Shown: positions 12,419 through 23,235 of the stretch, in pieces
How positions within the stretch are numbered: position 1 is the first letter of the stretch
How the letters are laid out: the number at the start of each line of letters is the position of its first letter
NCBI RefSeq assembly: GCF_016802725.1
Contig: NC_052667.1
Coordinates: forward strand, 21,164,346-21,228,345
Reading direction: 5' to 3'
DNA from: Solenopsis invicta
Lineage: Eukaryota > Arthropoda > Insecta > Hymenoptera > Formicidae
DNA length: 64,000 nucleotides
Translations under genes and position numbers: made by a program
Notes under the pieces: model-generated
Database searches by the model: none
What the model was told of the DNA's origin: nothing
What the model saw: the letters and a program-made list of their open reading frames with translations, nothing else

Positions 12419-13585
12419 CAAAGAGCGAAAAGGGAGAGAACGGGCTTACAGCGGGATGGAAAGGGCGTTAGACGAAGGAACCCTTTGCAAAGGGTGGGTT
12501 GTATGGTAACGCTACTTGGCGATGAGGCTAATATGCATGCGCTCGACCCGGCCAAAGTTCACTTAGATCGCATTGCATTGCATTACGCGGTATTACAACG
12601 GTGCTCCATCTCGTACGGTGCAACCAACCAGCGGAGCAGGGTGATACAGGTGAGAGAGGAAGGAACGGAACCTCCGCCGGTGACCTCGTACATCCCTTGT
12701 CACTATCATCTCTCGGAGTTCCGCTCCTCCACCGTCCACGGATCCTTTGACCTTTATGTTCTCTCGATGTGGCCAACCCACCGTCCAACGTCGTCCCGTT
12801 TCTCGAACGGCAAAGGGACAACGCATGCTTAATAATTTACGCGGCACAAGTGGCCTGGAACTTTACCGTGAGTTATGTCATACTTGCCCATGCATTCTCG
12901 CGCGCGTGGACACGGGACCGTGTCTCGGCATATACGCGCGAGTACACCCACGAGGTTGGCCAATACCGCGGGGCTAGATGATACCGTTTATATACGCGCG
13001 CGTACGTATGTGTCTGTGTGTGCATGTGCTCGGAGGGAGCTGGCAAGGTAACAGCATCCTACATGCGTGAATTATTGCACGTAGGCTTTCTAGGGCATAT
13101 GCGCCTGATATCGTAGAGTTATATTTTTCGGGTGTCTTTCTCGCGCGTTCAACGTGGCGGAGAAGCCGCCGCTGGGACACGTCGAGGTAGTTGGCTGGTA
13201 TAAACCGCGGATATACACCATGTAATACCATGACGACGAGAGTAGGCCCCGCGGAGTGTGTCGGTATAAATCATGCGTGACTTAACTCGCTTTCGGCGTA
13301 TATCGGGCGGTGAAAAAACGGAGCTAGGGGCTAAGTCCGTAATTCCGCTCTGCACGAGCTACCGAAAACGTTGCAGTCTTTCTGACGGTCCGAGAACGTC
13401 AGATATACATACTCCCAATACGAAGAGAACGCCGTGCCGTGATTAATTCTCCGGCGAGAGTACTTTTCTCTGAAAAACGGCTGCGTTCCATCTCCCGGTT
13501 CTGGAAACTGTTAGTTTCTCTTTCGCATTGCTCGATTCGTGTGTGTATCGGTTTGCGTAAAACCAATAAAATGTTTTTCTGTATA

Positions 13586-13929
13586 CACGGTGTCTAACTT
13601 TCAAACAATTTCTTTTGCACGTAGATTTTTATTTAGAAACTTATATTTTAATCTACAGCACAAATGTCGAATCATCATTTTCTGCACAAGCTAATCTAAA
13701 TTAATTAGTTTCTAACATTAAACTTTTTGAGATCGTAAACAGATTACATGATATTATACTTCATTTTTAATTATACGTTAATAGAATTTAAATCAAAGTG
13801 CAGATATTGAGATTTTTCAAATTGATATAAAAAGTTGCTGGGACACAATAATATGCACAAGTCACTAAAATTTTTACTAAAAGATTAAGAAATTCACAAA
13901 TAGAAGTTGAATGATTTTGAGACACCATG
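13586..13929. mobile_element. MITE-like element with diverged terminal inverted repeats and TA flanks
   Basis: The left terminus starts CACGGTGTCTAACTTTCAAA and the right terminus, read on the - strand, starts CATGGTGTCTCAAAATCATT. Over the first 33 bases roughly three quarters of positions agree. TA dinucleotides border both ends (13584-13585 and 13930-13931, each part of a TATA), as expected for Tc1/mariner-type insertion. The 344-bp AT-rich interior has no coding capacity. Divergence of the termini suggests an old copy. Confidence 0.65.
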
Positions 13930-13931
13930 TA

Positions 13932-16458
13932 TAAGAGTATCGATGATTCCGCCCGCTTTTTGTCCTAATCGTAACATTATCTACGGACCATAGCGCACTT
14001 TTTGCAGATCACATTTCGCATCTCCGCCGTTCGGTGAGAAATTCGTACACTTTCGGGCAATTTCCTCGCTACTATAAATCAACGTCGACGTCGTCGAGTT
14101 TATCGCGTGTACGTTGAGCGTTGTCGATGTCGAACATTCTTCGCACCTTTTTCGCCATGGTTTCATTATAGCGAAAAATATAAATCAATAAGATTTACAC
14201 AGGCGGAGTAGCTGCATGTTACATCGAGCGACACGTCATTGATCCCCCAATATTTCGAGATTGACGTTAGCCAAGCTTGTCCCGATGTCAGCGGAATCCC
14301 GGCAAGCTTTCCAAACTGCGCGCAATTTTTCATGAAAATATAGTGAGTCGTATAACAGAATTATGCATTGAGCATTAATAATATATTGCATCACGAAATA
14401 CTTTAACCTGGAAAAAAGTGATCATACTCTTAAGGCAATTAAATTATTATCAGGACAATTGATAATGCTGTCAATAGTGATTTTTTTTTAACTTTTTATT
14501 ATTACTTGAATGTATCCGAGTACAAAGTACGTTCTACTTATTATTACAAGAGGTAATAGTACAATATTCCAGCTGATAACAGTTACTAGAATCTGTTATA
14601 ATTACATTACAACCATACATAACGAACAGGTTTGCGCGAGTTTATACCAAGTTTTACCGAGATTATCGGATTTTTAAAATATATCCATTTTATCTAGGCT
14701 ACCTCTGTATTATTCTTAGCATTTCAATTGAATGTTAAGAGGATTAAAATCATTCGCGGGAAGATGCTTGTTTCGTGGCTGCGCATTCCCGTTCACTCTC
14801 GCGACAAGGTTTCAGCTTCGACGAGCAAGCAAGATAGCTTTTCAAACAGAAACAAAGGGTTACTTCACACGGTTGGATGAACGCTATGAGCGTAACGTTT
14901 GGCCAAACCATTGTACTGATCGCATTTTTTTCGAGAGATGGGAAACGATGTTTTCTTTCCACCCTCTGCCCCGCGAACCTACATTTAACCTCGTCTACTC
15001 TCGTTTTCTCCTTAGAGAAGAACAGCGATCGATAAGCGTGAAGTCTACACATATGTTCTAACTAAATTCGGAGATACGTGCGCCCGATGTTACTTCTCAT
15101 GCGTATACATGCAGACACCAAATTTCTAGCAACAATGGCGGCAACGCCCCGTTGCAGCGTGGACCGTGATGTATAAATGCAGGCGTTTTGCATCGCGGAT
15201 GTTCGCATTTATAGATATCAGCTCGGCTAGTCGGTAGTCGCCGTTTCAACGAGGCTGAATATTGTAACGTAGGAAATGGAACGAAAAAGCTTGTCGCGAA
15301 AAAAGCCGGCCGTTCACGGGTGTTGCCGCGGCGGCGCAACGTTCAGAGACTCGGATAAATAGAGCGTCGCGTAGCTTTGTATTCGGTTGAATGTTTTCGA
15401 TTCTAACACGGCGAATAAAGTCGCGGATTTCGTTTCCGCATATAAGGCTCTCGCGTGCAGAAATGGAAGCCCATCCATACATTCACATAGATATACGCGC
15501 GCGCGAGGGAGGGAGAGTCGTTAATGAGACGTGCACGTTTACACGCGCTTGTTCGAGTGTGCGTGCTTACTAGAGGGTCGGTTTAGTACGATGCGATCGA
15601 GTAGCGCACGAGGCGATGACTCAGCTCGCCAACCCCCTATAAGACAGGGAACCCCATTATGCCAGGTACCCTTTTCAGCGTTGTTATAGCGAAAGCAGCG
15701 TCCATAAAAGCGGCGTAACGCCGATTGCTGTGATACATTTTTATCGAACGTGAAGAGTTGAAAAAAGATCAGCTCGTGCGAATGCAGTTACTTGCCGCAT
15801 TTCATTCATCGGCACACGTTACTTCCAATTAATGTGTCATTGTACTTTTTTTCCAAAATTGTATCTAGAGTATATGATATAATTATATAAAAAAAATCTG
15901 ACGTAACAGTCGTTTGAAATGATGTTACCATGTAATCGACATTTTTGTCGAAATTACTAAATGTAAAAATTTCGAAAAAAATTCTTCTTTCTTAAAGCAA
16001 CGTTTTCGCTTGAAATTGTAATTCTTAAATTTTACTACAGCCTTCTTATCTTTTTTTTAGAAATGTTTCCTACCTTTCTGATAATATCTTACCTGATAAT
16101 CGTCGCTGGATCGGCATGATTAGAAAATCCGTTTTGCTAGAATCCAATTTCGATGCGAATTCGGGTGAATGGGGCATCAGAGATTAAGGGCGGTCCGTGA
16201 AAATGGATGGTGCACATGCTGCTGCTAGGGATGGTAGGTAGGCTAATAAGAGGGAGCAAAGACGCCCTCGCAACGCTCGGCAAGGTCTCGGCACAAGGGG
16301 AAATGCGCCCCCCTCGAACATCGAGATGGGGTGACGTCGTCGTAGGGGTGGCACGCAGGCCAAGAGGGGTGGAGTGGGTGTTTGTATGTGTAAGTAATTT
16401 CCCCGTGGACGGTGGCGTCAGGGTGCGCGGTGCCGATCAGGCCGAGGGTCGTTCAACC
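13932..16458. other. Upstream non-coding sequence, no gene supported
   Basis: AT-rich at 14.3-14.75 and 15.8-16.1 kb, CpG-rich in between. A pyrimidine tract ending in TTTTTTTTAG near 16052-16061 resembles a splice acceptor but is followed by no recognisable exon. No gene can be supported. Confidence 0.55.
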
Positions 16459-16461
16459 ATC

Positions 16462-16560
16462 AGTGTTGTCTCGTGTCTCGTGCAGCGTGTCGTAGTTTCT
16501 ATTCTCTCGTGATCGTGAACGTGCTGTACTTGTGATCGTTTAGTTTAGGATATCGTCTAG
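16462..16560 (+). promoter_or_regulatory. Possible transcription start and short non-coding first exon of the CELF gene
   Basis: An arthropod-type initiator TCAGT occurs at 16460-16464 (A at 16462) in a GC-rich block that begins around 16.19 kb. No TATA box is visible. About 100 bp downstream, CTAG followed by GTAGGA (GT at 16561) could be a splice donor, which would make a 99-nt leader exon. Everything here rests on short motifs. The start could equally lie nearer the coding exon, for instance at TCACT near 17848. Confidence 0.25.
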
Positions 16561-16918
16561 GTAGGACGGCTGACCGTCACAGTCGCCAATGTGAACTATC
16601 GGCAAACGGTCACGCGGCGGAAGTAATCTGCGCAACTGCCACCGAGCAGAGATATTCGGCGTGATAAACTGGGTCTCGGAAACTAGATCAACTACGTATA
16701 CGAAATTAAGAATTAAAGGGGAAGCGCTCGGACAACTACGCGCGTGGGAGTCGCGCTACGAGTTATCGCTCTCTTGCTTTACCGAAGTTTGCGATAAAAT
16801 CACTGCGCGTTTGGCTGATATCACAAAATTTTACGGTGGCGGATCGCGAGATATTTTGCCGTCGTACATCAAGAAACGTATAAAAGTGTCTGTTGTTTGT
16901 GAAAGTGTGGTATCGTGA

Positions 16919-17830
16919 TCGACTTCTGTTCGTCATTAATTTCTTATCGGATATACTTTGAGCGAATATTTTGGACTGGTGACGCTACAAATTTCATGAC
17001 ATTGAATAACGAAAAACCTTTCATTACTGTTACAAGCGATATGTCCAACGACACCGACACTACATTCGTCGAATGACCGCGTGGTGTTCATGCACATGCG
17101 CGCATGTAAAATCGTCTATCTGTAAGCTCCGATCAGCTGTAGGCAAATGCGTGCATGTTAACACACGTACACAGACGCAATACACGAAGATCGTTCGGCA
17201 TATCGCTTGATTCCACGTATTGTAACACAATGCTTTTATCGTCAATAATTATTTAAGCGAATTTGATTGTATCTGTGCTTTTTATTCCGTGTGAACATTC
17301 ATAGCCCCCGCTTCGGAACAAACGCGTATCATCACGTATCTAATGCATACGAGTGTATCTTAAACAGTTGTTGAACTATCTCGTTATTCTACGTTGCAAA
17401 ATTCATTAATCGTTGCATGCGCGTTATTAGACTTCCTCCCATTGGCGTTTCCTCCTGTGTTCTCTCTCATTCTCTCGTCTCTCGTTCTTGTTAAGTATTT
17501 GCTTTCTTGCGCGCTCTCCGCATTAGCCATTCTCCACCCTCTTTACGGTGGTTCTATCTCGTTTCTGCATCCCTCTTTCCTTCTCCCGCTATCCCTGCAC
17601 CTCGCTCTGTTTTTTCCGTTTCTACGAAGATTACGCTATCGTGTATTTTTTATCGAGCTCCTGATTAAAACCACCCTACGAACCGCCCGTTAGCTCTCCT
17701 CGCCGCTTCGTGACTGCCGTTTTCGGCGAATAACGCCTCCGTTTCACGACAACCTTCCACTCCCTCGAAGACGAGAGTTAACGAGTACCTCCGTGACGGT
17801 TAATTCACCCCCTTTTCTCTCCCCGGTCCC
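16919..17830. other. Promoter-proximal non-coding stretch upstream of the CELF start
   Basis: GC content stays moderately high and a long pyrimidine-rich tract runs from about 17440 to 17700. The 99-codon hydrophobic frame on it (17394-17693) reflects that composition, with many Leu, Ser and Phe codons, and is not credible as a gene. The stretch may be promoter or a further untranslated leader. Confidence 0.4.
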
Positions 17831-18069
17831 TTCACGTGTCAAGTACTCACTGACTTCGTCGCGGTCGTGCTTTATGCTGCGCGTGGCGATAAGTAATCAA
17901 CGAACGCCATCGTTACTCGAGGCCACGTGGTGATCGGTGCTCGCCTTTCAAGGTGAAAGGAAAAAGAGCGAAGCTAGTGATCCGAGTGCGAGAGAGAAGC
18001 GAAATTCGTGAAAAGAAAAGTGACAGCGAAACTTAGCTGCGTAAAACTTGGTCTTGCTCGGGTTAAGAA
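17831..18069 (+). promoter_or_regulatory. 5' leader / core promoter region of the CELF gene, with paired E-boxes
   Basis: This stretch leads directly into the start codon. It contains two palindromic CACGTG E-boxes (17833-17838 and 17924-17929), recognised by bHLH factors if they lie in the promoter. A stop codon TAA (18064-18066) lies in frame two codons before the ATG at 18070, so the coding frame cannot extend upstream within this exon. Whether the E-boxes lie upstream of, or inside, the transcript depends on the unknown start site. Confidence 0.45.
17874..17933 (+). other. Upstream ORF (19 codons) in the CELF leader
   Basis: ATG at 17874 and TGA at 17931-17933 enclose 19 codons, ending 136 bases before the main start. 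If the transcript begins upstream of 17874, this frame could lower or condition translation of the main ORF. Its ATG context (TTTATGC) is weak, with a T at -3. The downstream E-box at 17924-17929 overlaps its 3' end. Confidence 0.35.
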
Positions 18070-18247
18070 ATGCTGATACCGGTGCCGACATCGCCCTCGT
18101 CCAGCAACGACGACGGCGTCATCAAACTCTTCGTCGGGCAAATACCACGTCATCTCGAAGAAGACGCTCTCCGTCCAATGTTCGAGGAGTTTGGCAAGAT
18201 TTACGAATTCACCGTGCTCAAGGATAAATACACGGGAATACACAAGG
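18070..18247 (+). CDS. bru3: First coding exon of a CELF/Bruno RNA-binding protein (bru3/CELF3-6 type)
   Basis: CELF proteins bind UG-rich elements in RNA through three RRM domains and control alternative splicing, translation and mRNA decay. The exon encodes 59 residues plus one base of codon 60. A short Ser/Pro-rich tail (1-16) is followed by the start of RRM1: beta-1 with the RNP2 motif LFVGQI (20-25), helix 1 (about 29-41, HLEEDALRPMFEEF) and beta-2/3 reaching KDKYTGIHK (51-59). 'LFVGQIPRHLEE' and 'DKYTGIHKG' are typical of the CELF3-6/bru3 branch rather than bru1/bru2. The start is fixed by an in-frame TAA two codons upstream and a purine at -3. The exon ends at G 18247 before GTAAGG (phase 1), inside RNP1; the expected continuation (C-A-F-L-T-Y) is not found in the window. 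Family assignment is strong; the exact orthologue is inferred. Confidence 0.9.
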
Positions 18248-18253
18248 GTAAGG
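18248..18253 (+). other. Splice donor of the CELF first coding exon
   Basis: AAG|GTAAGG-like context (exon ends ...AAGG, intron starts GTAAGG) matches the donor consensus at +1 to +5. If unspliced, the frame ends at TAG 18271-18273 after 67 residues with an incomplete RRM, so retention would give a non-functional stub. Confidence 0.85.
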
Positions 18254-18840
18254 ATTCAACGCGAGAGACGTAGAATTCCTTAATAAATTACGAGACATCG
18301 CGTCTCATTCTTATAAGAATTAATTATTAAAAAATTTCAAAAACGCAAAACTAGTGCGAGTCAATCGAGCAGATAAAATTATCACGCTCATAATAGCCGC
18401 TTTGGGTTTTTAATTTTTGTCAGTTTCGCGAGTCCGTTTATCTTAATTATTTATTAACTCATTCAACGTATAAAATTTCTGTCCTGAAATCGAGTAAGCT
18501 CCAGCGCGATAAAACTAAAAAAAAAAAATCCTTTAAAAAGAACATGAGCGAAAGCTCACGTCACAGCGACATATTAAAATTTTTATACTCTGGTTCTTAC
18601 GTCCAGTTAGAGAGGGAAACTATTAGGAAACGTCCGCGTTTCAGCGGGATGTCATTTTAGCGGCGGCGCCACGTCGCGCGCTAACGTTACGAAATTATTT
18701 TTACGAAGCACCGCAGTCGCCAGCCACTAAATCCAAGCGGCCGGGCGCTCATTAATTTTTCAGCCGCGCAAGGACACGTAGAACTCGTTGCGCCGAGTGA
18801 AGCGTAATTCCGACGGTAACGATGAGGCAAGCGAGAGGAT

Positions 18841-18857
18841 GCGCGCGCGCGCGTACG
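18841..18857. repeat. Alternating (GC)n run, Z-DNA-prone
   Basis: A perfect purine-pyrimidine alternation GCGCGCGCGCGCGTACG followed by (GAGC)n, about 600 bp into the intron. Such runs can adopt Z-DNA under negative supercoiling near promoters. Confidence 0.6.
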
Positions 18858-19217
18858 AGCGAGCGAGCGACGGCACCCTCGGCGGCTTTCGAAGCGCGAC
18901 CGAGAGATTAATCAGGATTTATTCTTTTGTCCCCCGCGACGTAGTGTATGGCGTCCGGGGGCCGCGGTCAGGGTCGCGCGGAGAAGAGAGAAAGAGAGAG
19001 TGAGAGAAACGGTGAGGAAGAGAGGTAAAGAGAAAGAGAGAGGGAGAGACGAAGGGGTCGTATAGCGGAAGGGAAGTCAGGGAAGGGATCGTGTGGGTGC
19101 GAGAGCGTGCTAAGCCGCGGCGAAACAATAAATTTCGCGGGCATTCACGTCGATCGCCGAGAGGATGAGCCGACGTCGACGATCGACGGCCTTTGTTGGC
19201 CGACCGTAAGCCATCCT

Positions 19218-19240
19218 CCCTCCCCCTCCCCTCCACCCCC
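19218..19240 (-). other. G-quadruplex motif on the minus strand
   Basis: Four C-runs on the + strand (3, 5, 4 and 5 bases; spacers T, T and TCCA) give a canonical quadruplex pattern on the opposite strand and an i-motif on this one. Confidence 0.6.
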
Positions 19241-20160
19241 TCATCCTACCCGCGCGTCGGTACAACACCCTACTGCGCGCCGTTTCCTCCTCATCTCCCC
19301 GTCTCTGTCGTCCCCATCCTCCGCGAATGGCGATGCGCCATCCAGACGTCGACGGGTCTGATACAATGAGACAGCGCTCGCGGACGCGTTTCGGGCTGTT
19401 TCCGCGGCGGAAACTTGTCCCGGAAACGGGGACTTTAACACCGACGTGCCCGGTTACCAGTCACAGCCTCTTCTCGGGAACGGGCTATCCAACGCCACTA
19501 TTCGATCCCCGGTGCTCGAATTACGACAGGAGCGTGTTACGCGATACCATCGTATGATGCTCGACGGGGCGCGGGGCGGCGCGGAGCGGAGCGGCGCGGT
19601 GAAGAGGTGAGCGGGAGGGACGTGAGCGATACGCGCAAAAGAGCAGACGCTGAGAGAGGAAAGCTTTACACCGTCGTCGCGCACGGTATCACGGGTATGG
19701 TTGGGATTTTAGAGGGGTATTTGGAAAAATGAGACAACGCGCCTCGAGACCGGTCGGATCGTCTTCATGAATTGTACATCAGTCGGAAAGCCGAGCGCCG
19801 AGCGATTCCGCGCGGAAATTCGGTCCCGACGGTCGCTTCGTTATTCCGGAACCGATTTTGTAATGGAGAAGTCATGTTATTCGATACTTATCAATAATGG
19901 AGGACGCGCCCGATATGGCGGCGAAAATTTCAAACGCTAGTTGTCCACGTAGCCGTATAAAGCTTAGCTCTTTCTCTCTTTCCAGACGTGAGCGGCTGCC
20001 GCATAAAAATTCGCGGTTAGAAATTCGCCGCTTCTGAAAATAACAGACTTTTGCCGGGCTCTACGGACCGCCGACGTAGCCCTTCGGCGGCCTCCGTTTA
20101 TTTAATTTGCAGGAAAAATGGCCGCAATCCGCTTGCCTGACCGTAGCATCGGACTGTTGA

Positions 20161-20178
20161 GGGCGGGAGGGGAGGGGG
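20161..20178 (+). other. Tight G-quadruplex motif on the plus strand
   Basis: GGGCGGGAGGGGAGGGGG has four G-runs separated by single-base loops, the most stable class of G-quadruplex. It lies in the intronic transcript strand, so it could also form in the pre-mRNA. Confidence 0.7.
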
Positions 20179-23100
20179 AACGTAGGTATTTTACAATAAA
20201 TATCCGGCCGATAAGCTGCACACAATCCCGGCGCACCATAGGGGGAGGTGGGGCGAGCGCATTTTTATTTTTGTAGGCATGCGGAATTTATGGTTGACGA
20301 ATGGTCGTTCGAGTTTTTGCCTGGAAATAGCTCGTTAATCTTTCGAATTATCCTCCCTTCCAACTTCGCCGCCGCGCCGCCGCTCAGCTCGCGGCGTCCG
20401 CGACTCAACGACTTTCCGTTGTTTCACGACGGAAAAATCGAGGAAAATTCTGTATCCTAAACGACATGTGTATGTTTATGAAATTTTGTTAAGTTTCTAT
20501 AAATTTTCAATAATGCAAAATTAATCAGTACAGTATTTTCTCGAGGGAGAGACTTTATGACAGAAAAGTCGAAAATAATTTAAATCTTGAAATTATAATA
20601 TATATCTTTTTAAAATGTTGTACAAATTTACAATTTGATCAACGACTTGTAATCATGCAAAGCAACTATTTTATCACATTAAAGTATTAGCCTTAAATTA
20701 ATTAAATTAATTTTATTTGATGTTGCAAGCCGCGCGCTTCAATAATACTAATTAAATTGCAAATTGTGCAAATATATCCTTTAGGAATTTAAATACTTTT
20801 CGATGGTCATGAGAAAGTTTTGTGTGCCGAAACATATCGCCGAACTAGCGTATATCGATCTGGCTCACATTCGGTGGGACAAACGGTAGGCGAGGGGAAT
20901 GATTTTATCAACGTCGAATCAAATGCATTCGCTCGCATTGACGCACGTTCACTAAATCAAATAATCCGTGTCTACATATATCATACGCGCCGGACTTAAA
21001 TCTGCACGGATACGAATCAACTGTACTGCAGTCTCAGTAATTTTGGAAATATGCTACTGAAACATAACGGTGTTGTCGAAATATCGTTAAAAAAATAAAA
21101 CGAATGCATATAAGTTTGTGAGATTATAAACCCTGAGCTGTGAGTAACCCAACGCTAAATAGAACGTATTTTTTAATTGAAAAATATGCTTTACATTTAA
21201 AGTATATGCTTTATAAAAAATGGTGTATGATTTAATATAACATATAAAATGTTCAACTTTTTAAATATAGAAAATAAGAAATTTATTGTATGCACCGATT
21301 TCTTGAAATAAGTATATTTATTTTTGAGACAACATACTTATTAAATAAAGCCCACTTATATAACATTCTTTGTTTAACGATAATTTAACCATAAACTTCA
21401 AGAAATTTTATTTTTACAATTAATAGTTATTTTAAAACTGATAATGTTTAATTTCTTTATTATTTTTGGTTTATTTTTTATTTAAATTGTATTATAATAT
21501 TCGTAAGTATATAATAAAGTCCAGATTTGAATCCATATAATATAAGTATAATGTTAGAGTTTAAAAAAAGATGTTTTTGTTTAAAAATATTTTATAGGAA
21601 AGATATATTCTATTTTTGTTTGTGATTAAAAAATAAATTTTATTATATTTTCACTTATAGCTTATTTTTATATCCTCATAAATAAAGTTTTAAAAAAAAA
21701 TAAAATGTATTAAGTGGGACTTGTTTAGCTCACGTACTTCATATACATTGAATCAATTCATACACACTAATTTATTTACGTGTCTCGTAGTTAAGTTTTC
21801 ATAATTGTAAGAACATCTTGATTACTTAGCTAGTAATTTAGCAAGATTTAATGTAACATTTATTTGAAATCTTTTGTCTGTAGTTTTAGATTCAATTCAA
21901 CTTTCGATGACTGACTCAGATCTATCTCTATATGACATTTATAATAAATGTAGTATTTGACGAGATGCGCAATTGCAAAAATCGCATGTCGTTGGATGAT
22001 GTGTTACATAGGTTCTTTATAATAATCGTCAGTAAGCGGAGCGGAAAAGATTCTTTTTGTTTCAACCTTTCACGGGATCACCGCGGCACGAAAGTAGGAG
22101 GACGCGAAGGGACGAGAGGTCGGACCGAGTTAGGAAAAGGTAATGCTCGACGGTGACGAGGCTGCAACCGACACAGCAGTCTCGCAGTTTCGAAACAGCT
22201 CTCCAATTTTAATGAGACCCGTCTATTTCTCCGCGATTCTGTCTCCGTGTTACGGCTTACCTTTGTGTAATTATATTTTGATTCCCCTAGCTGCGCGCCG
22301 CGTCTCTTCCCGGTTCGCCTCATTCTCTCGTCGTCTCTTACCGTCCGCGCCTCATACAACTGTGGATTTCCAGCTTGCCTCTTCTCGTTATTGTTATCAA
22401 TTTATGCGTCCTCCCGTCGTTTTTCTCTCCCTCGTACCATCTCGAACGTTATACGCGAACGTTGATAAGCAAGCGTTCATTTCGTAACGGTGTCAGGCCA
22501 TTGTTCACTCTGTCTGGAGACATAGTGACCTACCCTCGGTCTAGTTACCCTCCCTGCTCCACCTCGCTCTCTTCGTGGCACGTTCATCCCCGGATTGAAT
22601 TACGACTGGGGATAAATAAAGAAAAAAAAAAAAAGGAAAGAAATACCGCTGCACCTTCATCGACGAGAATCCGTTTTGCATCTTCTTTATTCCGGTGGCC
22701 GCTCCATTGGCCGCCACTTCAGCATCCGTACTTAATTACTGGGTAGTTACGATACTTCGGTGACCTCCCGTCGTCGGTATTCGAGAGGCGTTCCCGTCGT
22801 TTCTGTTCTCCCTTGTCGCGCTGCCAACGTTGCTGTACGTACTAATGAGCGCGCTGAATTGTAGCTTCGAAGGCGAATAAGGAAATAATTCAGTTGTTTC
22901 GCCACAATCGGATATTCGCGCAATTCGTATTACGACTCATTCGCGATTTATTAATCGAGTTACGTATCTCGCCGTGAAAGATCACGGCTAGCTTTATTCC
23001 AGGATAAAGTCGCGCGACCTTCTTACGATTTGCTGTAACTCTTAAAGAGGAAAATGTTGGTTCTCGACTGGTCAGTAACGAGGGTTTTGGTGTTACTGTC

Positions 23101-23189
23101 AATTCAATGAGGAGCTAACAAAATGTGGAGCATTTTCTTTCAATTGCGAGCACTCCCTCGTCCACGGGGGAGGCTTTAAAGAGGATGCA

Positions 23190-23235
23190 TTCGAAAGAGA
23201 GAAGAGAGATAGAGAGAGAGAGAAAGAGAGAGATC
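23190..23235 (+). repeat. GA-rich microsatellite
   Basis: Interrupted GA dinucleotide tract. A CT-rich tract on the same strand follows at about 23465-23500, so the two could pair in the transcript. Confidence 0.85.

Larger units (their letters stand above)
3311..13583. other. Upstream non-coding sequence, no gene supported
   Basis: About 10 kb of alternating GC/CpG-rich stretches (for example 5.4-6.6, 7.1-8.1, 10.0-11.2 and 12.2-13.5 kb) and AT-rich islands (for example 6.6-7.1, 9.0-9.3 and 11.7-12.2 kb). Both strands of the CpG-rich stretches carry overlapping 60-130-codon frames, as expected where stop codons are rare by composition, and none shows a recognisable domain. Simple repeats and a few motifs are listed separately. 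CpG-rich blocks with motifs such as ATTAATGC could be conserved enhancers, but that needs alignment to relatives. Confidence 0.6.

Noticed and set aside
16661..16918. 85-codon frame in the promoter-proximal region
   Set aside because: No domain, no conservation information, and it ends before the known coding exon; more likely leader or promoter sequence.
17974..18243. Minus-strand frame of 89 codons over the CELF exon
   Set aside because: It is the antisense shadow of the RRM coding sequence; the plus-strand frame has the RNP2 motif, start context and donor.
21349..21719. CCCACTTA ... TAAGTGGG inverted pair 370 bp apart in AT-rich DNA
   Set aside because: Only eight matching bases before gaps are needed, and no target duplication is seen; too weak to call an element.
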